This document shows positions 1 to 6,237 of a stretch of 7,807 nucleotides of DNA, one piece after another. The stretch spans positions 1 through 7,807 of the forward strand of contig JBDVGI010000333.1 of the NCBI GenBank assembly GCA_039962885.1, read 5' to 3'. Source of the DNA: Litorimonas sp039962885 (GTDB taxonomy: Bacteria; Pseudomonadota; Alphaproteobacteria; Caulobacterales; Maricaulaceae). The notes under the pieces are model-generated. The model was given only the letters and a program-made list of their open reading frames with translations, had not been told where the DNA came from and did not search any database. The position numbers were made by a program, and so were the translations under genes. Each line of letters begins with the position of its first letter. Position 1 is the first letter of the stretch.

Positions 1-783
1 CTCGCTATGTCTGAGCCGGGCGCAGGATCCGATGTTGTTAGCATGCGCCTGAAAGCTGACAAAACGGCAGGCGGCTACACCCTAAATGGCAATAAAATGT
101 GGATTACCAATGCCCCGACAGCCCATACGCTTTTGGTCTACGCCAAGACTGACCCGAATGGCGGCTCTAAAGGCATTACCGCGTTTTTAATCACGCCCGA
201 CATGGACGGATTTTCAACGGCGCAAAAGCTCGATAAGCTTGGCATGCGCGGCTCAGATACCTGCGAACTTGTCTTCGAGGATTGCTTTGTCCCTGACGAA
301 AATATTGTTGGAAAAATCGGCCAAGGCGCTGAAATCCTTATGAGCGGTCTTGATTATGAACGGGTGGTTCTCTCGGGAATTTCCGTTGGTATTATGCAAG
401 CGGTCATGGATGTGATCTTGCCTTATGCCCATGAACGCAAACAGTTCGGCAAATCCATTGGTCAGTTCCAGCTTATACAAGGAAAAATCGCAGATATGTA
501 TGTCTCTTTATCTACGGCACGGTCTTATAGTTATGCTGTGGCCGCAGCTTGTGATCGCGGCGAAACCACGCGCAAAGACGCGGCAGGGTGTATTCTCTAT
601 GCTGCTGAAAAAGCCACACAAGTCGCCCTAGAAGGCATTCAAATATTGGGGGGTAATGGATATATCAATGAATACCCAACGGGCAGACTATTACGCGACG
701 CTAAGCTCATGGAAATCGGCGCAGGAACGTCTGAAATCCGCCGCTGGCTTATCGGGCGTGAATTATTCGGAGAAACCGCGTAA
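1..783 (+). CDS. ivd: Isovaleryl-CoA dehydrogenase, 5'-truncated by the window
   Basis: FAD-dependent acyl-CoA dehydrogenase that oxidises isovaleryl-CoA to 3-methylcrotonyl-CoA in leucine breakdown and passes electrons to ETF. The open frame enters from the window edge (Leu-Ala before MSEPGAGSD), so the ATG at 7 is internal; roughly the first third of a usual ~390-residue enzyme is missing. Visible landmarks: the acyl-CoA dehydrogenase signature A-MSEPGAGSD, the flavin-contacting WIT, the stretch KLDKLGMRGSDTCEL, then GLDYER, whose Glu (codon 358-360) aligns with the catalytic base in the position peculiar to isovaleryl-CoA dehydrogenases. Further on are RKQFGKSIGQFQLIQGK, the FAD-binding QILGGNGYINEYP and the C-terminal EIGAGTSEIRR. 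These match human IVD closely by memory. The stop TAA overlaps the ATG of the next gene by one base, indicating an operon with it. Confidence 0.93.
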   Translation, partial: LAMSEPGAGSDVVSMRLKADKTAGGYTLNGNKMWITNAPTAHTLLVYAKTDPNGGSKGITAFLITPDMDGFSTAQKLDKLGMRGSDTCELVFEDCFVPDENIVGKIGQGAEILMSGLDYERVVLSGISVGIMQAVMDVILPYAHERKQFGKSIGQFQLIQGKIADMYVSLSTARSYSYAVAAACDRGETTRKDAAGCILYAAEKATQVALEGIQILGGNGYINEYPTGRLLRDAKLMEIGAGTSEIRRWLIGRELFGETA

Positions 784-1256
784 TGGCTATAATCCAAGCT
801 CAAGGCGGAAGATGGTTTGACGAATTTGAAATTGGTCAAGTTTTCAAACATGCCATCCGTCGCACTTTGACGGAAACGGATAATATCATGTTCACAACCA
901 TGACGCATAACCCTGCGCAGCTGCATTTGGATGCAGATTATTGCGCGCGCGAAACGGAATTTGGCAAACCATTGATTAATAGCTATTTCACCCTCGGTCT
1001 CGTGGTTGGCATATCTGTAGGTGACACGACGCTGGGCACGGCTGTCGCAAATTTATCGACAGATAAAGTTCGTTTTCCAAAACCTCTCTTTGCTGGCGAT
1101 ACAATTCACGTCGAAACTGAAATCATGGCCCTGCGCGAGAGCAAATCCCGCCCCACCCAAGGTATAGTCACCTTTGAACACCGCGCTTTTAATCAACATG
1201 GCGAGCTTGTTTGTACGCTTCAGCGTAGCGGGTTGCAGCACAAAAAACCAGGTTAA
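783..1256 (+). CDS. MaoC-family (R)-specific enoyl-CoA hydratase
   Basis: 157-residue single hot-dog domain protein of the MaoC-like dehydratase family, a cytoplasmic enzyme that adds or removes water on an enoyl-CoA thioester. Signs: N-terminal WFDEFEIGQVF, the hydratase loop around residues 40-50 (MTHNPAQLHLD) with the expected catalytic His48, and the typical NLSTDKVRFPKPLFAGDTI stretch near 90-108. The catalytic Asp normally five residues before the His is Asn43 here. The start overlaps the upstream stop (TAATG), with GGAG at 769-772 as ribosome binding site, so translation is probably coupled to ivd. By context it may hydrate a product of leucine breakdown, as proposed for the MaoC gene beside an acyl-CoA dehydrogenase gene in the mycobacterial leucine/itaconate cluster; that specificity is inference. 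Itaconyl- or mesaconyl-type CoA hydratase are alternatives. Confidence 0.85.
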   Translation: MAIIQAQGGRWFDEFEIGQVFKHAIRRTLTETDNIMFTTMTHNPAQLHLDADYCARETEFGKPLINSYFTLGLVVGISVGDTTLGTAVANLSTDKVRFPKPLFAGDTIHVETEIMALRESKSRPTQGIVTFEHRAFNQHGELVCTLQRSGLQHKKPG

Positions 1257-1271
1257 CCCCTGCGCCTGACC

Positions 1272-1299
1272 TTGCCAATTTAAGCCGCGTGCATATAAG
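1272..1299 (+). promoter_or_regulatory. Candidate sigma-70-type promoter for the MFS gene
   Basis: TTGCCA at 1272-1277 (5 of 6 to TTGACA) is followed after 16 bases by TATAAG at 1294-1299 (5 of 6 to TATAAT). The start would fall near 1306, about 18 bases before the ATG at 1324. It lies in the 67-base gap after the MaoC gene, so the transporter may be expressed apart from ivd-maoC. Found by eye only. Confidence 0.45.
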
Positions 1300-1323
1300 C
1301 GGGCATGACTTTCAGAGCTTCAT

Positions 1324-2556
1324 ATGCAAACTAAATATAAGTCTAATCGTTACGCAGCCTTTGAGCATCGCAGCTTTACCAGATATTTCACAGCGCGGTT
1401 CCTAACGGCCTTTGCCACGCAGATAATGTCTGTCGCTATAGGGTGGCAAATTTACGATCAAACGCAAAATGCAGCCCTGCTTGGGTGGATTGGCTTGGTA
1501 CAATTTCTACCCGCACTTTTACTCGTTGTAGCTACAGGCATTGCCGCAGATAGGCTTGGCCGCAGGTTTGTTATGGGAGTCTCCATCATATTTGAAATGA
1601 TCTGCGCACTGATCATTCTATCCATAGCGTTAAGCGGGAATTTTGACCCTATATTGGTGCTAGCAACGCTCACGCTCTTTGGGATTGCACGTGCATTTCA
1701 CACCCCCGCCTCTAGCTCGCTTGTCGTCAATATTGTGCCCAAAGACGATTTCACCAACGCGGTAGGTTGGTCTACGTCTTCTTGGCAACTTGCATCAATA
1801 TTTGGCCCCGTAGCTGGCGGATTACTTTACGGCATATCAGGACCATTTGCTTATGGAGTCGCAGCCGTGATTTACGCCTTTGCCGCTATTTTTATTTTTT
1901 CCATAGAAAAACCCGCGCAAGTCATTCACAGGGTCGAAACGAGCTTTCAAACTGTTATGGGCGGCTTCCAGCATATTTGGAAAGAAAAAATTGTCCTAGG
2001 CGCTATCTCTCTTGACTTATTTGCTGTGCTTCTCGCGGGCGCTGTTGCGTTGCTCCCTATTTATGCGCGAGATATATTAGACGTCGGGGAAATTGTCCTT
2101 GGTTTTCTACGCGCAGCGCCGGGAATTGGTGCAGTCATTATGATTGGGCTTCTTACGACCTTCCCCATAAAAAACCATGCGGGGGTTATCTTATTCATCA
2201 GCGTAGCCTTATTCGGCGCAGCAACGGCTGTATTTGGCGTATCAAAATTGGCATGGTTGTCGATTATCGCGCTTATTTGCGTCGGAGCCTTTGACATGAT
2301 TTCCGTCTATATCCGCGAGATTTTATTGCAATTATGGACACCCGACCATGTGCGCGGACGAGTTAATGCGGTTAATTCGATATTCCTTGGAGCTTCAAAT
2401 GAACTCGGAGAGTTTCGCGCTGGGTTCATGGCAGCCGCTTACGGGGCAATTTTCACAGTCACAGCAGGCGGAATTGCAGCCATTGGGGTCGCGTCCATAT
2501 GGGCCAAAGCTTTTCCTAGCATTCGCAAAACCCGCCAACTTGAACCGCCCTCTTAA
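1324..2556 (+). CDS. MFS transporter, EntS-like (MFS_3 family) exporter
   Basis: 410-residue inner-membrane protein of the major facilitator superfamily, most like the MFS_3 branch that includes the enterobactin exporter EntS; probably a proton-driven efflux pump of unknown substrate. The chain is hydrophobic almost throughout and fits 10-12 membrane helices. Motif A (GIAADRLGRR, residues 72-81) lies between helices 2 and 3. The first half carries RAFHTPASSSLVVNIVP, and the second half has the GASNELGEFRAG stretch typical of MFS_3 proteins. The ATG at 1324 has only a weak AGAG (1314-1317) as ribosome binding site. No siderophore or drug gene is nearby, so the substrate cannot be inferred. A candidate promoter lies just upstream, and no clear terminator follows. 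Confidence 0.85.
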   Translation: MQTKYKSNRYAAFEHRSFTRYFTARFLTAFATQIMSVAIGWQIYDQTQNAALLGWIGLVQFLPALLLVVATGIAADRLGRRFVMGVSIIFEMICALIILSIALSGNFDPILVLATLTLFGIARAFHTPASSSLVVNIVPKDDFTNAVGWSTSSWQLASIFGPVAGGLLYGISGPFAYGVAAVIYAFAAIFIFSIEKPAQVIHRVETSFQTVMGGFQHIWKEKIVLGAISLDLFAVLLAGAVALLPIYARDILDVGEIVLGFLRAAPGIGAVIMIGLLTTFPIKNHAGVILFISVALFGAATAVFGVSKLAWLSIIALICVGAFDMISVYIREILLQLWTPDHVRGRVNAVNSIFLGASNELGEFRAGFMAAAYGAIFTVTAGGIAAIGVASIWAKAFPSIRKTRQLEPPS

Positions 2557-2656
2557 GCTACCAAATTCACCCTGACCTCTGTCACTTCAATGTGAGCATA
2601 AACGTCAAACTAATATGTGACCTGAGCCGACATATGAGGTAAACCTTGTTTAGAAC

Positions 2657-2662
2657 AGGAGA
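2657..2662 (+). promoter_or_regulatory. Ribosome binding site fixing the yghU start
   Basis: AGGAGA lies seven bases before the ATG at 2670. It is the best Shine-Dalgarno sequence in the window and favours that ATG over the in-frame ATG at 2646, which would place this site inside the coding region. Confidence 0.8.
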
Positions 2663-2669
2663 CATTATC

Positions 2670-3551
2670 ATGAGCGATACAGAATACACCCCCCCGAAAG
2701 TCTGGAAATGGGATAGTGAAAATGGCGGGGCTTTTGCCAATATCAATCGCCCGATTTCTGGCGCAACGCATGATAAAACTCTCTCAATCGGTAAACATCC
2801 ATTGCAGCTGTACTCGCTCGCAACGCCCAATGGTGTCAAAGTCACGGTAATGCTCGAAGAACTGCTAGAGGCGGGACATAAGGGCGCGGAATATGACGCC
2901 TATCTGATTAACATCCGCGAAGGTCACCAATTTGGTAGCGATTTCACGGATATTAATCCAAACTCAAAAATCCCAGCCCTGATGGATCACAGCACCGACA
3001 CACCAACTCGTTTATTTGAATCGGGTTCAATCCTGTTATATCTTGCTGAGAAATTCGGCGCTTTCTTGCCAACAGATTTCGCCAAACGCACAGAAGCCCT
3101 TAACTGGCTGTTTTGGCAAATGGGCAGCGCGCCATATTTGGGCGGAGGCTTTGGGCATTTCTATTCTTATGCACCCATCAAAATCGAATATTGCATTAAC
3201 CGTTTTTCGATGGAAGTTAAACGTCAACTCGATGTTTTGGATAAACATCTCGCCGATAATGAATATTTCGCAGGTGATGAGTATTCTATTGCCGATATGG
3301 CAATTTGGCCGTGGTACGGCGCTGTTGCTAAAGGCACAGTTTATGAGGCTGCAGAGTTCCTCTCGACCCATGAATATAAAAACCTGCTGCGCTGGACGGA
3401 TCAAATCGCCAAACGCCCTGCTGTGCAACGTGGACGCATGGTCAACCGTGCATGGGGCGAGCCATCCTCACAACTGCTAGAACGTCACGATGCTAGCGAT
3501 TTTGAACTGCGGACAATGGACAAGCTTATGGGCAATGGCGAGGAAGGTTAA
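2670..3551 (+). CDS. yghU: Nu-class glutathione transferase, YghU type (disulfide-bond oxidoreductase)
   Basis: 293-residue cytoplasmic protein that aligns by memory almost end to end with E. coli YghU (288 residues). That is a Nu-class GST binding two glutathiones per subunit, with disulfide reductase and organic hydroperoxide reductase activity. Landmarks: the YghU-specific N-terminal extension (VWKWD, GGAFANINRPISG), the thioredoxin-fold strand with active-site TPN (52-54), the cis-proline segment NPNSKIPAL (96-104), the gamma-glutamyl-binding FESGS (116-120), then a helical domain with GGGFGHFYSYAP, the GST C-terminal GDEYSIADMAIWPW and the terminal ERHDASDFE. The start at 2670 is set by the ribosome binding site at 2657-2662 and by the MSDTEY/MTDNTY similarity to E. 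coli. The last bases abut a relic of an acs gene on the other strand. Confidence 0.93.
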   Translation: MSDTEYTPPKVWKWDSENGGAFANINRPISGATHDKTLSIGKHPLQLYSLATPNGVKVTVMLEELLEAGHKGAEYDAYLINIREGHQFGSDFTDINPNSKIPALMDHSTDTPTRLFESGSILLYLAEKFGAFLPTDFAKRTEALNWLFWQMGSAPYLGGGFGHFYSYAPIKIEYCINRFSMEVKRQLDVLDKHLADNEYFAGDEYSIADMAIWPWYGAVAKGTVYEAAEFLSTHEYKNLLRWTDQIAKRPAVQRGRMVNRAWGEPSSQLLERHDASDFELRTMDKLMGNGEEG

Positions 3552-3555
3552 CTAA

Positions 3556-3615
3556 CAAATCATCATCAACGTTTGCGTCAGCAAGCGTGGAAATGCCGCC
3601 TAAATTGCCATAAGC
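3556..3615 (-). pseudogene. Relic of the C-terminal tail of a second acetyl-CoA synthetase gene
   Basis: Read on the minus strand, 3606 to 3556 gives NLGGISTLADANVDDDL. The C-terminus of the intact Acs downstream (4283 to 4233) gives NLGDISTLADPTVVDDL: 13 of 17 residues and 40 of 51 bases agree without gaps. Four of the codon differences are silent, as expected of a diverged coding sequence and not of a recent copy. The three codons before (Ala-Tyr-Gly) resemble Ser-Phe-Asp in Acs but similarity then fades, and an in-frame stop lies at 3642-3640. The same frame ends at a stop at 3528-3526, nine codons past the matched part (eight in real Acs), overlapping the yghU end. No ATP-binding or catalytic part remains, so this cannot encode an enzyme. 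Confidence 0.7.
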
Positions 3616-3639
3616 AACGGTGAAGGAAAATAGGCTTGA

Positions 3640-3653
3640 CTAAAGGGCTTTAG
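3640..3653. terminator. Weak AT-rich hairpin between converging genes
   Basis: CTAAAGGGCTTTAG is a perfect inverted repeat (five-pair stem with a four-base loop) lying between the convergent yghU and the minus-strand membrane-protein gene. It is followed by ATTTTA on the plus strand and TATTTT on the minus strand. The position suits a two-way terminator, but the stem is short and GC-poor. Confidence 0.25.
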
Positions 3654-3660
3654 CATCATT

Positions 3661-4137
3661 TTAGTAAAAACGTTTTTTGAGAGCCAAGCCCAACCCAATT
3701 AAAGTAATAAAAGCTCCAGGGATATAAAGAAACAACTTAATTGGCGTGACTAAAATCTTCACATTCATCCAATCCTCATGGCCTGTGAGTAACATAATTT
3801 GCGCTAAACCTTCTATCAGGTCCACGGGTATGCAAAGCAGGCTAGGCATGGCTAGGAATATACCAAAACGGCCAAAGTAGCGCATAGCTATACCAATAAA
3901 AAATGCGCCATAAGCAAAAGGATATGCGACATCTAAAGTTCCAGTCATCCATGCATGAACGGTTTTTTGTGTCTCGGTCATAGCTTGAATATGCGCAGCA
4001 ATATCATCTGCGACATACATCTCGTCAATAATACTAAATTGCCAAAGATGCATGGTTACACCAAAGGCCATCGTCAAAACGACCATTAGAGTAAATGTTC
4101 CTACAAGAGTTCTAGTTTGCGAGAGGCATCTAAACAT
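3661..4137 (-). CDS. Hypothetical four-helix integral membrane protein
   Basis: 158 residues, not recognised as a known family. Four hydrophobic segments are visible: about 11-33, 66-86, 90-117 and 127-153, with a short polar loop (34-60, DEMYVADDIAAHIQAMTETQ) after the first and a basic tail KKRFY. Charged or polar residues within or near helices look purposeful: HAW-T-TLD-AYPFAYG (61-77), IPVDLIEG (103-110) and TPIKLFLY (131-138). It follows acs on the same strand with a 68-base gap and could be read from acs, but a perfect TATAAT lies only 10 bases before its ATG and there is no Shine-Dalgarno sequence, so a near-leaderless own transcript is likely. Starts at Met18 or Met23 would cut into helix 1. 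It sits between the acs 3' end and the acs relic. Real gene judged from the clean helix pattern and length. Confidence 0.7.
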   Translation of the reverse strand: MFRCLSQTRTLVGTFTLMVVLTMAFGVTMHLWQFSIIDEMYVADDIAAHIQAMTETQKTVHAWMTGTLDVAYPFAYGAFFIGIAMRYFGRFGIFLAMPSLLCIPVDLIEGLAQIMLLTGHEDWMNVKILVTPIKLFLYIPGAFITLIGLGLALKKRFY

Positions 4138-4147
4138 TTAACATCGA

Positions 4148-4153
4148 ATTATA
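4148..4153 (-). promoter_or_regulatory. -10 box for the four-helix membrane protein gene
   Basis: Perfect TATAAT on the minus strand, ending 10 bases before the ATG at 4137. Transcription would begin near 4141, leaving a leader of about four bases. No good -35 box is seen at the right spacing. Confidence 0.45.
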
Positions 4154-4205
4154 AGCCGTTCATAAAACACCAACACAGAATTAAGGCGTTTATTCAGTAT
4201 AATTC

Positions 4206-6152
4206 TCACCTCCGATTTTGCCTATTCTCTATCAAATCATCGACCACAGTTGGGTCAGCGAGTGTGGAAATATCGCCCAAATTGTCAAAGCTATCTTCGG
4301 CGATTTTGCGCAAAATTCTCCGCATGATTTTTCCAGATCGCGTCTTGGGTAAGCCTGAAGCAAATTGAATAAGGTCTGGGGCCGCTATCGGTCCAATTTC
4401 TTTGCGCACATGCTTGACCAATTCGGCCTTCAGCGCGTCCGTTACTTCAACCCCCGCAATGCATGTCACATAAGCGTAAATGCCCTGCCCTTTAATGTCA
4501 TGCGGGTAGCCGACAACAGCAGACTCAGCGACTGCGACATGAGAACCAAGCGCAGCTTCCACCTCGGCAGTACCCATACGATGGCCAGAAACATTAATCA
4601 CATCATCAACACGGCCTGTAATCCAGTAAAATCCGTCTGCATCGCGCTTACAGCCATCTCCTGTGAAGTAATTGCCTTCATAGGTGCTGAAATATGTATC
4701 AATGAAACGTTGGTGATCGCCGTAAACCGTGCGCATCTGTCCCGGCCAAGAGTTTTTAATGATGAGATTGCCTTCTGCCTCTCCGTGTAATTCTTTGCCG
4801 TCAGCGTCAACCAAAGCTGGCTCTACGCCAAAGAATGGATGACTACCTGCCCCTGGTTTCATGTCTGTAGCCCCCGGCAGTGGCACAATCATCGCTCCGC
4901 CCGTTTCTGTCTGCCACCACGTATCTACGATGGGGCAGCGGCCCTCGCCGACAACATTAAAATACCACTCCCATGCCTCGGGGTTGATAGGTTCCCCGAC
5001 AGTGCCTAGTAAACGCAAGCTAGAGCGGTCTGTCGCATTCACAAAACCTTCTCCTTCGCGCATTAACGCACGAATAGCCGTAGGAGCCGTATAAAACAGG
5101 CTGACCTTATGTTTGTCACACACCTGCCAAAAGCGCGAGGCATCAGGATAAGTCGGTACACCTTCGAACATCACTGTGGTCGCGCCATTGGCTAAAGGTC
5201 CATACACAATATAGCTGTGCCCCGTGACCCAGCCCACATCAGCGCTACACCAATAGACATCATCTTCTTTAAGGTCGAAAACATATGCATGCGTAATCGA
5301 CGCCCACACCAAATAACCGCCCGTTGTATGCAAAACGCCTTTGGGTTGTCCCGTCGATCCGCTTGTATAGAGAATAAAGAGTGGGTCTTCTGCGTTCATC
5401 GGCTCTGGCGGGCAGTCGTCACTTACGGTTTTACGCGCTTCATGTAACCACACATCGCGGCCCGCAACCATATTCACGTCTGCGCCCGTACGCCGCACCG
5501 TCAGAACGGTTTTGACAGGCGCTCCCGCATTCGCCGCAATATCGCACGCCGCGTCGCAATTCATTTTAAGAGGAATTTTTTTCGTCCCCCGCAGCCCCTC
5601 ATCCGCTGTAATCACATATGTACTATCGCAATCTATTATGCGTCCCGAAAGCGCTTCGGGTGAAAATCCGCCAAAGACAACGCTATGAACCGCTCCAATT
5701 CGCGCGCACGCTAGCATCGCATAGGCAGCCTCTAATATCATGGGCATGTAAATCGTCACTCGGTCGCCCTTCGCAACACCATGAGCTTTCATAACATTGG
5801 CAAAGCGGCAAACTTCGCGGTGTAAGTCTTTATAGCTTAGCGTGATAGACTCGTCTGGACTATCCCCCTCCCAGATAATGGCTGCTTTATCTCCGCGCGT
5901 TTCTAAATGACGGTCGATGCAATTAGCTGTCACATTTAAAACACCATCCTCATACCATTTAACGGATAGAGCTTCCTTTTCCCAATTCACGTTTTTGACT
6001 TTGGTATAAGGTGTCATCCATTCTAGCCGTTGCCCCATCGTGCCCCAAAAACTTTCAGGGTCAGCGATAGACGCGGCATAGATAGAGGCATATTGCTCGG
6101 GTGTCAGGTTAGCCTGTTTGGCAAATTCAGTCGGAACAGGATAGGATGTCAT
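4206..6152 (-). CDS. acs: Acetyl-CoA synthetase (AMP-forming)
   Basis: 648-residue cytoplasmic enzyme (E. coli Acs has 652) that activates acetate with ATP to acetyl-AMP and then acetyl-CoA. All hallmarks of the adenylate-forming family are present: the P-loop-like YTSGSTGQPKGVLHTTGGY, DTWWQTETGG with the Trp of the small acetate pocket, the YFTGDGCKRDADGFYWITGR segment, the hinge and CoA-binding part VDDVINVSGHRMGTAEVE, and PKTRSGKIMRR, whose Lys at about 608 is the catalytic residue that protein acetyltransferases modify in other bacteria. The N-terminus (TPEQYASIYAASIADPESFWG) and C-terminus (GDISTLADPTVVDDL) are typical, so the gene is complete. The ribosome binding site is weak (AAGAG). 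It diverges from the MobA-like gene, sharing an 85-base intergenic region with TATTAT/TATAGA near 6179-6171 as possible minus-strand -10 boxes. Confidence 0.97.
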   Translation of the reverse strand: MTSYPVPTEFAKQANLTPEQYASIYAASIADPESFWGTMGQRLEWMTPYTKVKNVNWEKEALSVKWYEDGVLNVTANCIDRHLETRGDKAAIIWEGDSPDESITLSYKDLHREVCRFANVMKAHGVAKGDRVTIYMPMILEAAYAMLACARIGAVHSVVFGGFSPEALSGRIIDCDSTYVITADEGLRGTKKIPLKMNCDAACDIAANAGAPVKTVLTVRRTGADVNMVAGRDVWLHEARKTVSDDCPPEPMNAEDPLFILYTSGSTGQPKGVLHTTGGYLVWASITHAYVFDLKEDDVYWCSADVGWVTGHSYIVYGPLANGATTVMFEGVPTYPDASRFWQVCDKHKVSLFYTAPTAIRALMREGEGFVNATDRSSLRLLGTVGEPINPEAWEWYFNVVGEGRCPIVDTWWQTETGGAMIVPLPGATDMKPGAGSHPFFGVEPALVDADGKELHGEAEGNLIIKNSWPGQMRTVYGDHQRFIDTYFSTYEGNYFTGDGCKRDADGFYWITGRVDDVINVSGHRMGTAEVEAALGSHVAVAESAVVGYPHDIKGQGIYAYVTCIAGVEVTDALKAELVKHVRKEIGPIAAPDLIQFASGLPKTRSGKIMRRILRKIAEDSFDNLGDISTLADPTVVDDLIENRQNRR

Positions 6153-6226
6153 ATGGCCGCTCTTATGTTATCTATAATATCCAAAATTTACGCATTTTCA
6201 TCATATAAACAAGGGCAAGCACAGGC

Positions 6227-6232
6227 TATAAT
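6227..6232 (+). promoter_or_regulatory. -10 box giving a probably leaderless mobA-like transcript
   Basis: Perfect TATAAT five bases before the ATG at 6238. Counting six or seven bases on from the box puts the transcript start on or next to that ATG. There is no Shine-Dalgarno sequence and no good -35 box at the usual spacing, which is the pattern of leaderless genes. Confidence 0.5.
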
Positions 6233-6237
6233 CCATT

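Noticed and set aside
7..9. ATG at 7 as the start of the acyl-CoA dehydrogenase
   Set aside because: The Met belongs to the internal MSEPGAGSD signature, the frame is open to the window edge, and the N-terminal domain is missing, so the gene begins upstream.
2582..2595. CRP-type operator upstream of yghU
   Set aside because: TCAC-N6-GTGA has the half-sites in the reverse order to the CRP consensus (TGTGA-N6-TCACA), so it is not a CRP site as such.
2646..2669. In-frame ATG at 2646 as the yghU start
   Set aside because: It would add eight residues absent from E. coli YghU and swallow the strong AGGAGA ribosome binding site that serves the ATG at 2670.
3036..3428. 130-codon open frame on the minus strand inside yghU
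   Set aside because: It is antisense to a gene with full-length family similarity, and its translation shows no domain or composition typical of a real protein.
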